A DNA stretch of 64,000 nucleotides from Cyrtodaria siliqua. Its lineage: Eukaryota > Mollusca > Bivalvia > Adapedonta > Hiatellidae. How positions within the stretch are numbered: position 1 is the stretch's first letter; each line of letters starts with the position of its first letter. Under the pieces are notes generated by a model. The model had not been told where the DNA came from. It did not search any database and saw only the letters and a list, made by a program, of their open reading frames with translations. The stretch spans positions 96,665-160,664 of the forward strand of contig JAWPHD010005568.1 in the NCBI GenBank assembly GCA_037043455.1. The letters run 5' to 3'. The position numbers and the translations under genes are program-made. Below, one piece after another: positions 10,592-22,500 of this stretch.

Positions 10592-11778
10592 CACAGGTGG
10601 CTGTATCGGTGTTGGGAACTAAAAAAAACACAACATTTTTTTTTAAAAACAAACAAACAAAAAACAAAACATTTGTGACTATGGAAGAGGGATGCGGTCA
10701 TTTCGACTTCGCGATTTTACGACTTTTCACCGTGTTAATACAAGGCGAAAAGTCGAAGGCGAAAAGTCGGCAACACGAAAATTCGAAGACGAAAATTCGC
10801 CAACCTGAAAAGTCGAAGGCGAATAGTTGCAAACCCGCCGTTTTGGACGAAATTTTGACTCGCAAAGTCGCCAATCCGATATTGTAAAATTTTCGCACAA
10901 AATTTCGTCCAAACTGGTGGGTTTGCGACTTTTCGCCTTCGACTTTTCGGGTAGGCGACTTTTCGTCTTGTGGAAAGTGTTATTAAGGAAAAAGTCGAAA
11001 TGGCCGCATCCGTCTTCCATAAATGATTATTGCAAGTGAGTCAACAAACGGGATATTTATCTTGAAGTCGAAAAGTCGCCGACACGAAAGTCACCAACCC
11101 GAAAAGGCGAAGGTGAAAAGTCGCCAACCCGAAAAATCGAAGGCGAAACGTCGCAAACCCGCCGTTTTGGACGAAATTTTACACTATCGGATTGGCGACT
11201 TTGCGAGTCGAAATTTCGTACAAAACGGCAGGTTTGCAACTTTTCGCCTTCAACTTTTCGGGTTGGTGACTTTTCGCCTTCGAACTCGCCTTCGACTTTT
11301 TGAGTTGGTAACTTTTCGCCTTCGAACTCGCCTTCGACTTTTTGAGTTGGTAACTTTTCGCCTTGTATTAACAGGGTGAAAAGTCGCGGTCGCGAAGTCG
11401 AAATGGGCGCATCCTTCTTCCATAGAAAACAAACATATTTTAAGTTTTATGAAAAAAAATGTCCCAGATCGAGTATCGTAGTTATAGACAAGGTTTGAAG
11501 CTCTCTCTGGTCAACATTTGATACCTAACTGTTTTCATCAATATTTCACTGGCCAAATTCCAAGAATTATCCACAAATGCTGGTTGGAACCGCAGATGTA
11601 TGTCGTACTCAAAACCGAAAACCGAAAACCGAAAACAATTTGATCAAACCGTTTTTCTGTGACAAGTCCATATGCTTCGAAAAACGCGATTTCCCGGTAG
11701 GTATAGATCACTATGGAAATTTTATGAAGATTTTAAAAAAAAATTAGTTCCCAACACCGAATATAACAACCACCTGTG
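10592..11778. mobile_element. Foldback element: two palindromes inside inverted ends
   Basis: Outer inverted ends are CACAGGTGG...TCGGTGTTGGGAACTAA (10592-10622) and its near complement ending CCACCTGTG (11745-11778). Inside lie two large palindromes, about 10681-11021 and 11063-11423. Each has an edge resembling 'atggaagagggatgcgg' or its complement 'cgcatccttcttccat', and arms built from 'gaaaagtcgaaggcgaaaag'-type motifs. The centres ('gttttggacgaaatttt', 'tcgccaatccgat') are inverted between the two palindromes. The several 60-118-residue ORFs on both strands come from this repeat. No transposase is present; it resembles a Foldback-type or long-arm MITE. Confidence 0.7.
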
Positions 11779-11779
11779 G

Positions 11780-13155
11780 TTATATCATGGCTGACCCTTA
11801 TATAATATTATTAATAATTTCCAAGAGGATTATGTATGTCTTTATATATGGATTGTAATTGTCCTTGGTGACAATCCTGTATTTGGATTTTATGCCAATA
11901 AATTAAATTGAATTGAATTGAATTTATAATCCAGTCATGATGAAACCAGGGAATATTGTTTATGGGCATAATATGATAACATTGTACATCTATTAATATA
12001 AATGCTATATTTTGCTTTGTTAAATCTCCAACTACCGTACTTCATTGTTCATTTGATCTCAAACTAGCAATATTAACTTTGCACACAAACGAGAACTGGT
12101 TATGCTATAACAATGCTGTAAGACTAAGTAATGTTCGAACTAGTTTGGGGACAAAAGTTCGTATCTAAGCGGCTCAATGACGCTGATTTGAGGTCAAGGG
12201 AACAAAACAGGTGTTTTTACATCTAACTGGAGGTATATGAACATATTTGGAAATAAATCCGCTGAATGTTTATGACAGCTTGAGATTTTACTGCCATGGT
12301 TTAAAGACTGAATAGTTTCAAATGTTTCCGTGTGAATATGTTACGTTTATCGGTACAATTACCCTGTATAACTATTGTTGTTTTACTGTCATTAGTTTTC
12401 GTGGTATTTATTTGACATTTCAAATTATTTAAAACATTGATTACAGTCAAGACTCCATTGTGCCTACACTTTTAGGATGTCCTATTGGTTAAAAAGCGAC
12501 AGACTATATAACTTAGAACTAAACTACACACACAAATATTTTAAAACATTGACATTGTATCAGAGATACAAGATAGCGAGGACATGCGTTTCCGAAAACC
12601 GCTGAGTATGCGTGTCACCGTTGTAAATTCATTGTTTTTCAGACAAGATTTAAGCATTCAAACGGCCGTATTTTCTCAAAATAATTAGTTTTCCTTAAAG
12701 TAGAATACAATGATATCTAATTTGTAAACTTTAATTATCGATAAAGTAGTTTTTATCGATCTGTGCTTACACCCATGCCCATGCTTATTTCTGCCAAATA
12801 AATATTGTTTCTGATATTATGTTCACATCAATAGTGTTGAATTACTGTCATCTATTATATCAGGAAATATAACTATATGATCGTCTTTCATTTCAATCAG
12901 TGTACATGTTGTTATTGTAAATTAATAATTTTTTGAAATATAATTTGTTTAAACTAGGCCTTCTCTCACTTCAGTACTGCAATAAGTATTTTGTATTGAT
13001 GGCAAAAAAAGCAATGTTCCATATTCTATTTCTGATAAAAGGACAGATTTATCCCTACTTTTGTTCATACAAATTGCCCTTTAAAACACTAACATTAATA
13101 TTATAAAACACATAATGTATGCTACTTTCTGTGTGGATTCTCTGTTGTATTTATT
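11780..13155. other. Intergenic AT-rich DNA upstream of AMT
   Basis: No repeat pair, ORF or RNA motif that I can support, apart from a short 'aattgaattgaattgaat' run at 11904-11924 that may be a SINE tail. The AMT promoter probably lies here or just downstream, but I cannot place it. Confidence 0.4.
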
Positions 13156-13156
13156 T

Positions 13157-13435
13157 TAAGGCCAAAAAAAAGAGGTTTGTTTCTGGTCTTCCGAGCGACA
13201 CTATTTTAAGGCCCCGACTCTAAACTTTTTAGGTTTTTACAGCATGGAAGTGTAACAGTTGTGGAACACTCATACTATGTTCAAGAAAACACGCTTTGAT
13301 GTTCTTGATTTGAATTTAGTATAGTAAGGATTAATTCTAAAAAAAAAAAGAAGAAAGAGATTTTCTACTGACCAACCCTATTTTTTTGTGGAAAAATACC
13401 AGAAACAGACCTCTTTTTGTTTGTTTTTGGCCTAA
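13157..13435. mobile_element. Short inverted-repeat element upstream of AMT
   Basis: 'ttaaggccaaaaaaaagagg' plus 'tttgtttctgg' at the left pairs with 'ccagaaacagacctcttttt' and then 'tttggcctaa' at the right, about 30 bp per arm on a 279-bp element. It ends 83 bases before the AMT start codon, so it may sit in the 5' UTR or its intron. Confidence 0.6.
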
Positions 13436-13517
13436 GCAGGTTTTCAGATGGCTTAAAATAAATTCAAACTATTTTTATTGGAATTATTTCAGAACATTTC
13501 ATCCCTGACCACACACA

Positions 13518-13598
13518 ATGTGGCAGCCATTTTGTAAAGCAGTTTTGAGAAGAGGATGTGGAACAGGCTTGAAACACTTGCAGAGATTTGCAAGTACA
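13518..13598 (+). CDS. AMT: AMT exon 1 (start codon and mitochondrial presequence)
   Basis: Starts ATGTGGCAGCC and ends before GTAAGT at 13599; 27 codons, phase 0. The encoded segment has four Arg and two Lys with no Asp or Glu, as expected for a matrix-targeting presequence. The upstream 'ggaattatttcag' at 13480-13493 could be the acceptor of a 5' UTR intron. This start is chosen because it gives the family's usual length and a targeting peptide. Confidence 0.85.
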
Positions 13599-16500
13599 GT
13601 AAGTCAATGATAAAATCATGATACTAAATGGTATAGTTGAAATTTAATTGTAAAATTATTTAAATTTGATGAAAATAAAAAAAACGTATTTAGGCAGGAG
13701 AGAATTTATATACTTACTAGATAACTTTAAATCACTGATATAAAATTGCATGAGAAAATGGTGTTCAGTAGGGGCAATCCGGGTAAATACGGACGATTTT
13801 TGCAAGGTCTCGTTTGAGACGTTTCTGTGACTAATGCGGTGGGAAAATTCGTACACCAAAGCGATAATTCAATTCGGACAACACTGTCCTCGCATGTTAT
13901 CGTTTATTTCAGCGTATTCAATAGGTCCAAAGCAGTCCAAATAGTAGATTTATAACCACAGTGAAAACGGTAAAATACGGACGCGATAGGGAAAATCCGG
14001 ACGCATTGGTGGAAAATCCGGACATACCAATTTCCAATAGGAGAAATACGGACGGTCGAACCTTTTAAAAACAACAACATAGGAACACAGTTCAACTTGA
14101 ACTGTTTAAAATCTTTACATTGGAATTTCATTACAAAGTTCTGTAGTTTTACAATTTTAACATACACATGTAGTTCATTACGTATCACTGTATATCGTGG
14201 ACATGATTAGAGAATGTTTACAACAGTTACCGATAATGCCTTTTTATAGAAAAGACTAAACGGTTAGTAATTAATGTCAGATTTCAAATTTTAGATAACT
14301 TTATAAGCCAGAGTTTTTACATCTACATCATTTCCTTTTTATTTCTCTGCCTCTGCCTTTCGTGTTTTTCTTAGTTTTCTTCTCAAGCTTACTCGTCGGG
14401 GGCCACTTTCCGTCACTTATGTAAACATAAACTAATTTTCAGACAAATCTATGTATCCTGACAATTTTTACTCTATTTTCTATTAGGTTACCTCTTCCTG
14501 GAAATTTGATACCAAAGAATTTTGTTTTATATAAATTATCGAAGTGGCACGTGACCTTTTTATAAATAGACTAAAACTGAGAAATCATTTTGTTTACAAG
14601 CCCAGTTTCCGTCATGTATTTTATCGAGTGATAGATTCAACTAGGTCAAGATACAGTAAACTTTTATGAATTAGACGCTTGTTTGCAAGTCTTTTCAACA
14701 ATTTCATTGTAAAAATGGTATGTTTGCATTGTGCATATTAGTCACCTCGATCGTTATAACAATAAGCCTGGTAACGTCAATGTAAAATGTTCAACGACGA
14801 CAATTTACTCTGTAAAGAAGGGTAACTCTGTGTAAATCAAACAGATACAGATTGTACGAGTTGCTTCTCTTTGGTTGAACTATATAATCACGGTAGAGTG
14901 ATGATAAAAATATGACGTCATTACAGTGTTATTTTTTTAATAGTTTATTATGCGGCAGTATGCGCGCGCATCCCCAACGCCATATAAAGAAGTAAACACA
15001 TTTTTCGGAGAAATCCCTTTCGTTTTTATGCCGCTTATTTACTTTTTGGTTGTTTTTCCTGTTTCCAATCTTCACTTATAAACGTCTGACAATAAGTGAC
15101 ATCATGTAAGTAATTTGCAGCGTAAAAACGTTTTTTAAATGAGAATGATGGAAACTGGGCTTGGACGGAAACTGGCCTCTAAAGAGTAAGCCTTTTTACA
15201 ACGTTAGTAAACATTTTTTAGATAACTTTATAAGCCAGAAGGTGTCCTTCAATAATTTCCATGACCTTTGGCAAGTTTACTATATTGCAGCGAAACCCTA
15301 AATTACAACGTTGCAGAGGTCCACCTCGTTTGAATATAGGTTCAAATTTCGGTTTAATAAGAATGTTTCCTTCTATCAGGCTTTCCCTGTATAACGGCGA
15401 CATCAAGGCTGCATCGACCGCGTTAGATATGCAACACATCGACCATAAAATACAATGATTATTTTTATTTCTTTACTAGTACTACACTGTATGCGTTATT
15501 TGTTACGTTTTTTTCTTTTGGAATAAGCATAAATAAGAAGAACGCAAGAAAGACATCGACGGACAAGCATTGTGCTCTCAGAAAGTGTGTGTCCGTATTT
15601 ATCCGACTGCTCTAAAGTCGCATGGGAAAATTCGGACGATTTTAAAATCTAATTTTTCTCAATATTTTCTCTTTCCAATACCATCAAACCTGTAACTTTC
15701 TGGAAACAGAAATTTTCATCTACATAAATGTACCATTTATGGAATATTTTGCTGAAAATTATACCTGTAATAGCACTGTTACTACATCTATCGAGATGCA
15801 ACACCCTATTGATGTTGACGAAAAATCGAAAAGGAAGCAAGGTTGACTTCTTGGAAAAAGTATGACGTCTCATATTTTGTGTGACGAAGACGGTTCTGCG
15901 TGTGTAACCGAGAGGAAGAAATTAACTACCAAAAAGGTGAAACCTGTAATCCTGTTAGTAATAGTTTGTAAGAGGTCGGCTTTTCTCGGAAAGTGTCCGT
16001 ATTTATACGTTTGTCCGTATTTACTCGGATTGCCCCTATTTAATTTTCTAGCAGATGATGAGGCCCATACAGCTTTGGTATGAAGCCAGCATATAGAAAC
16101 GTAAAGCAGGTTTTTTATTAGTTGTGTTTTGGTTTTATTTTTGGTCGAAAAATAATGAATTTTCAAAAAAACGTTTTATATTTAGTACAGGTAATTTGTT
16201 AATTTGTTTTGGGTTTTGTCTTCATAAAATTAATATTTACACATGTACTGCTATACCCTATATAAACTGTTCAATATAGTAATGCCATTCAAAGAAAAAG
16301 ACATTACTCTAGCCTCAATTTATATACCTGAGTTAATCATGTAGCATGTTGGCAGTAAATAAATAGTCAAGTTGTCTATGACCAGGCAGTCTTGGGGAAT
16401 AGGTCCTTAAAGAAAATTCATAATTGATAATATTAATACAGTAACTCAACATTAAAATAGCTGACTGCGATGATGAGTCAGTCAGTAAAGTGAAGAGAAC

Positions 16501-19500
16501 GTTGACGTCATTTGTGGAGAGAGCGTTCAGCAGTGAAACTATTTGGTTAAAATCATACACAAAGTGATTTAAGATGTAATAAATAGATTATTTAACTTGG
16601 GTTTGATTATAAGGAAATCCTTCACAAGATGGTAGGTGTGTTTTATTGTTTCACTCAATGCGCATCCACTTGTTTGTGAAAGATTTGCCTATAGTTGATC
16701 CCAGTATTTTATAAAACATTTGTATTTATTAGCAAACATATATTTTTTATCCACCTTCCTAAATCTTGTTTCAGGACATCAAGAGGACATGTCTGTATGA
16801 TTTTCATGTGAAACACAATGGTAAGATGGTGCCGTTCGCAGGCTGGGAGATGCCCGTACAATACAAAGACTTCATAACTGAATCTCACAACAATGTCAGA
16901 TCTAATGCGGGCATATTTGATGTGTCCCACATGCTTCAAACCAAAGTCAGTGGCAAAGATTGCATCCAGGTATTTGACTTTCTGAATGATCAGTATATGG
17001 GCAAGTCAGTGGTTGACACTGTATTTTGACCTTATTGGCTGAGGGTCAATACACATACGTCAGCAATATGGTAGAACTTCAACCAAAGATTTAAAGGCCC
17101 ATTGATTTTATGATTTATGTACTACATTGTAATATGAAATTGGTTTTTAGACAGTCCTGCTTGGGAATTAGTTTTTTATGCCCCCGAAACATTTAGTAAT
17201 CGCACCGTCCGTCCGCATTGTGCAGTTTGTGTCCGGACTGTACCTTCAAAACCCCTGCATGGATTTTTAATTAACTTGGCACAAGTGATCACCATAACAA
17301 GACAATGTGTGGCGCGCAAAACCCAGGTACGTACCTCAAAGGTCAAGGTCACACTTGCAGTTCATAGGTCAAAAACAGGTACGCAATTTTGTGTCCGGAA
17401 CGTAACGTCACAACCTATGCAGGGATTTTCAAATAACTTGGCACAACTGATCACCATAACAAGACGATGTGTCGCGTGCAAAACCCAGGTCCGTACCTCA
17501 AAGGTCAAGGTCACACTTGCAGTTCATAGGTCAAAAACATGTACGCAATTTCGTGTCTGGACCGTAACGTCACAACCCCTGCAAAGATTATTAAATACCT
17601 TGGCACAAGTAATCACCATAACAAGACGATGTATGCAATTTCGTGTCCGGACCGTAACGTCGGAACCTCTGCAGGGATTTTTAAATAACTTGGCACAAGT
17701 GATCACTATAACAAGACGATATGTCACGCTCAAAACCCAGGTCTTCAAGGTCAAGGTCACACTTGGAGGGCAAAACTCAAATAGTGTCCGGTCAATAACT
17801 CTGGCATTCATAGACGGATTTTCAAATAACTTGGCACAAATGCTCACCACAACAATACGATATGTCGCGCACAAAATTCAGGTCTGTGGCCCCAAGGTCA
17901 ATGTCATACTTAGAGGTCAAAGGTAAAATCGTGTCCGGTCAATAACTTTTGCATGCCTGGACGGATTTTCAAATAACTTGGCACAAGTGCTCACCACAAC
18001 CAAACGACGTGTCACGCACAAAATCCAGGTCCATGGTTCCAAGGTCAAGGTCATTCTTAGAGGTCAAAGGTCACTTCGGGGGCATTTGTCACTTACAGTG
18101 ATATTTCTTGTTTATTACTAACCATACAACCTCGCTATAAATCTATCTGAAATGTTCGGTCAGATGCATCCATATAACAGTGTTTATTGCAGAAAGTAAC
18201 TCTACAATAATTATTGTTTATGACCATGTTACAAAATTTTAAAAAAATTAGCGCATACTGTTTACCTTCTACTGCCAGTTTATGGAGAGCCTCGTGGTTG
18301 GGGATGTTGCCGGTCTCAGCGAGAATCAAGGCACTTTGTCTTTGTTCACCAATGACAGGGGCGGCATCATCGACGATCTCATCATCAACAAGACAGACGC
18401 AGGCTTCTTGTATGTCGTATCTAATGCTGGATGTGCTCATAAGGACCTACCTCTCATGATGGTATGTATTAATAATAGTTTTATGTTACATTGAATTATT
18501 AAATATATATGTTAGCAGTGGTAATCATACCTCTTATGGTTTGTTTCTACCATAGTGCTATGACTCCTTAGTTATGAAATATAGGTGGAGTATCCGAAAT
18601 GACTCAATCTGCACTTTGCATTAAGTTTTCCGAAGACAAGATGCAGTGCCTGCAAAAACAATTGCCATATTTCAATTCACTAAGCCGCTCCAGACTCGTG
18701 ACACAAAAAACACCGTACCATAAAAGCAGATATTTTTTTTTATAATATATTCATGAGTTAGGTGGAACTAAGTTTCCAACTACGAGATTTCAGTAGAGAG
18801 TGAAATATTTCGAGATTAAAACATTAGTAAAACTAGGACTGCACATGTGTACACTGCTATTAACTAGTATCTGTACTGTGTAATGGGCTGGTAGCCTTAA
18901 TTGCACTATAAAACAAGTCTGTATTACAGTGTGTTGTAATAAAGTAATAATTTCAAGTGAGACAGCTTGTTCAAATCACTGTTGATGGGACTGAAGGACT
19001 ACTTCTATAACACTCTAACACCTGAGCCAATGGTTGTCTTAGACCTCATTTTTTAGAATGTTTTATAATAGTGGAAACTAAAATATATTCTAACTTGTTT
19101 GCCTTATAAAACAATGTGACGATTCAATAATTTTCGTATTACTGTAACTGGCATTTTAGAATCAAGCAAAGAAGTTTAGAGGTCAGGGCTTAGATGTGAC
19201 AGTTGAGGTGATTTGTAATGGCCTGATAGCGTTGCAGGGTAAGTACTCATGTAATGATGTAGATGAACTAGTGGTTAATTTTGTGTATACCAGTCCAAAG
19301 GAAAACATTGCAGGGTAAATACTCATGTAATGATGTAGATGAACTAGTGGTTAATTTTGTGTATACCAGTCCAAAGGAAAACATTGCAGGGTAAGTACTC
19401 ATGTAATGATGTAGATGAACTAGTGGTTAATTTTGTGTATACCAGTCCAAAGGAAAACATTGCAGGGTAAATACTCATGTAATGATGTAGATGAACTAGT

Positions 19501-22500
19501 GGTTAATTTTGTGTATACCAGTCCAAAGGAAAACATTGCAGGGTAAATACTCATGTAATGATGTAGATGAACTAGTGGTTAATTTTGTGTATACCAGTCC
19601 AAAGGAAAACATTGCAGGGTAAGTACTCAAGTAACGATGTAGATGAACTAGTGGTTAATTTTGTGTATACCAGTCCAAAGGAAAACATTGCAGGGTAAAG
19701 CCCAGGTCACACCTACACGTTCTTGGCTACGTTCTGCCACGTTCTATACCGATCGTCCCCGTTCTAATAGATCGTGGGAGAACGTGTGACTTTTGGCGGG
19801 AAACTATGAATCAGCTGATCCCACACGATGAGCCACGACTCTACTAGGTTCTCTGGCGATTAGCCGGGTTCTCACTACGTTCATACACGATGTAATGTGA
19901 GAATTGATCGTATTGGGTCGTGTCATGAACGTGTGTGCCCGCGGCAATGCTACGTTCTGTCAAGATCATGCCCCGATGTACTACGTTGTACTCCACGAAC
20001 TCTCCCGACCATTCAAGTTCTGTCACGTTTGTTGTACGTCCTGATACGTCCTGGCACGGTGTCACAACGACCTCCCACGTTGCTGACACGATCACACCCG
20101 TCCCCAGAAGATCTACCACGTTCACAGACGATCATGATCACGTGATACTGTCAATTTCAAATACTAGAGTATACATAGGGGCTTTTTTTCAGTTTCACAC
20201 TTGTCTTCTTGCATTCGAGCATGCCACCCAAACAAAAAACCGCTGTTAAAAAGGCAAAAAAGACAATTGTGAGGTGTGTGCCTAGAAGTCCGAGTCCTCC
20301 AAGTCATTACTGTCGCGTTCTACTAAGATCTGCTACGTCTACGCACGATTGCCACCACGTTCTTACTACGGAAGCACTACGACGAGCCCAGAGTTACGAC
20401 GATCTACTACAAATTCACACGTTCTATTACAAGTCACACGTTCTGCCACGTTCATTTTGAACGGTTTAAAATGAACGTGTCCACCCCCCGACCTACCATG
20501 TGTTGACAAGAGTTGACAGGATCACTCTAGTTCAGCTAAGATGCGATTCACGTTCTCTCACGAGTAGCCACGTTCTCTTAGATCGTAGCAGAACGTGTGG
20601 CCAGAACGTGTAGGTGTGACCTAGGCTTAAGTACTCATGTAATGATGTAGATGAACTAGTGGTTAATTTTGTGTATACCAGTCCAAAGGAAAACATTGCA
20701 GGGTAAGTACTCATGTAATGATGTAGATGAACTAGTGGTTAGTTTTGTGTATACCAGTCCAAAGGAAAACATTGCAGGGTAAGTACTCATGTAATGATGT
20801 AGATGAACTAGTAGTTAGTTTTGTGTATACCAGTCCAAAGGAAAACATTGCAGGGTAAGTACTCATGTAATGCTGTAGATGAACTAGTGGTTAGTTTTGT
20901 GTATACCAGTCCAAAGGAAAAGCCAAGTTTGATAACATGGTTTGTTTCCCTATAATTGTAAATGCAGTTTCATTTCCAATTTCCGAGTAGCAAGTTACGC
21001 TTTCTTATCTCAAAAGGAAGTTCAATAATTACACTTATAACCATACTAGTCTTATACACATAGGCGTAGGAGTCAAAGGGCCCCACACCCCAATGTCTCT
21101 TCTCTCTGTCTAAAGATTTCTTGCGTCTCACCACTGCAAGTTTGACGCCCACCGGGAGCTAGACTTGTCAAGTGGGAAGTATACTACTGGTTTTACCCAG
21201 GAAAAATGGGGTGGTCTGACTCTACCACAAAAAAGCGACCGTCATATATAACCTTAAATATAATAAAAATGACCATACTGGTCTTATACACATAGGCGTA
21301 AGAGTCAGAGGGCCCCACACCCTAATGTCTCTTCTCTTTGTCTAAAGCTGTCTTGCCTCTCAGAACTGCAAGTTTGATGCCCACCGGGAGCTTGACTTGT
21401 CGGGTGAGAAAGCGTTGATTCTTATGGATGGCGTGAAGTATACAGTACTGGTTTTACCCAGGAAAAATGGGATGGTCTGCCTCTACCACAAAAAATCGAC
21501 CTTCATTTTTATATGGCCTTAAATGTGTTAAACATGACGTAAAACAACATTCAAACAGACTCTCCAAGAAACCAAGAGTTGATATGTGACATTGGAGACA
21601 TTTCTTTCTTAGTATTCTAAATCCCTACTGATAGAATATTTTATTTTGTAATTTTTTTTACAAATTTAAATATTTCATTTCTACATTATTTTCTTTTTTT
21701 TTATATGAAGTTCTTTTTTTCCATGTCATTTTCATACTTTAGGAAATTTCTGAAATTATGACAAAAAGTCCTGATTTCATGTCTTAATGAAGGAAGGCAT
21801 TACTATTGGTATACGTATTTTGCCATTCATCAGGTCCAGGGGTGGTGCAAGTATTACAGCCTGGTTTAGATTTTAGTCTAGCAGATCTGCCATTTATGAC
21901 CACGCGTGTATCGTCAGTGTATGGAATAGCCAACTGCAGGGTCACGAGATGCGGATACACTGGAGAAGATGGAGTAGAGGTAACATTCATACAAATGTTA
22001 CAAATGTTGTGTTTATGTGGTTGTCAACATGTGGTTCATATTCCAAGTCTTAATGATTTCTGTGTACCGTATTTTACCTTGTATAGTACGCACCCGTGTA
22101 TAGTACGCACCCCCTTCTCAGAGGTTAAAACTGGGGTAAAAAAGTTGTTTCCGTGTATAATACGCATCAAAATATTCGTTTTCCTAGATGAACCATTCAA
22201 CGAAAATAAAAGGTTGAAAAAAAAAAAAAAAATCACGATCGAGAAAATTAGCGTACAAAAGTAAATATAATTACTTATATCATTAATTGCCAATCTTCAG
22301 GGGAGTACCTATCTTGTATCATCTCATCAAAGAGCCAATTATAATGCCGCAGATAATTGTCCGTAATCCGATAATTACATCTACTAAAACACAACAGAGT
22401 CGTTGGTTACCGTAATCCATTACGCCGATTATACTAACATTGTGTATTCACGGGAACCAGTGCTTATCATAAGTGTAGCACAATTGTAACGCGTGATCAA

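Noticed and set aside
10597..11432. Several 60-118-codon ORFs on both strands
   Set aside because: All arise from the palindromic 'aaaagtcgaaggcg' repeats of the foldback element.
17276..17926. 216-codon plus-strand ORF
   Set aside because: It runs through the tandem units of the ATGCCCCC element; the protein is a translated DNA repeat without a domain.
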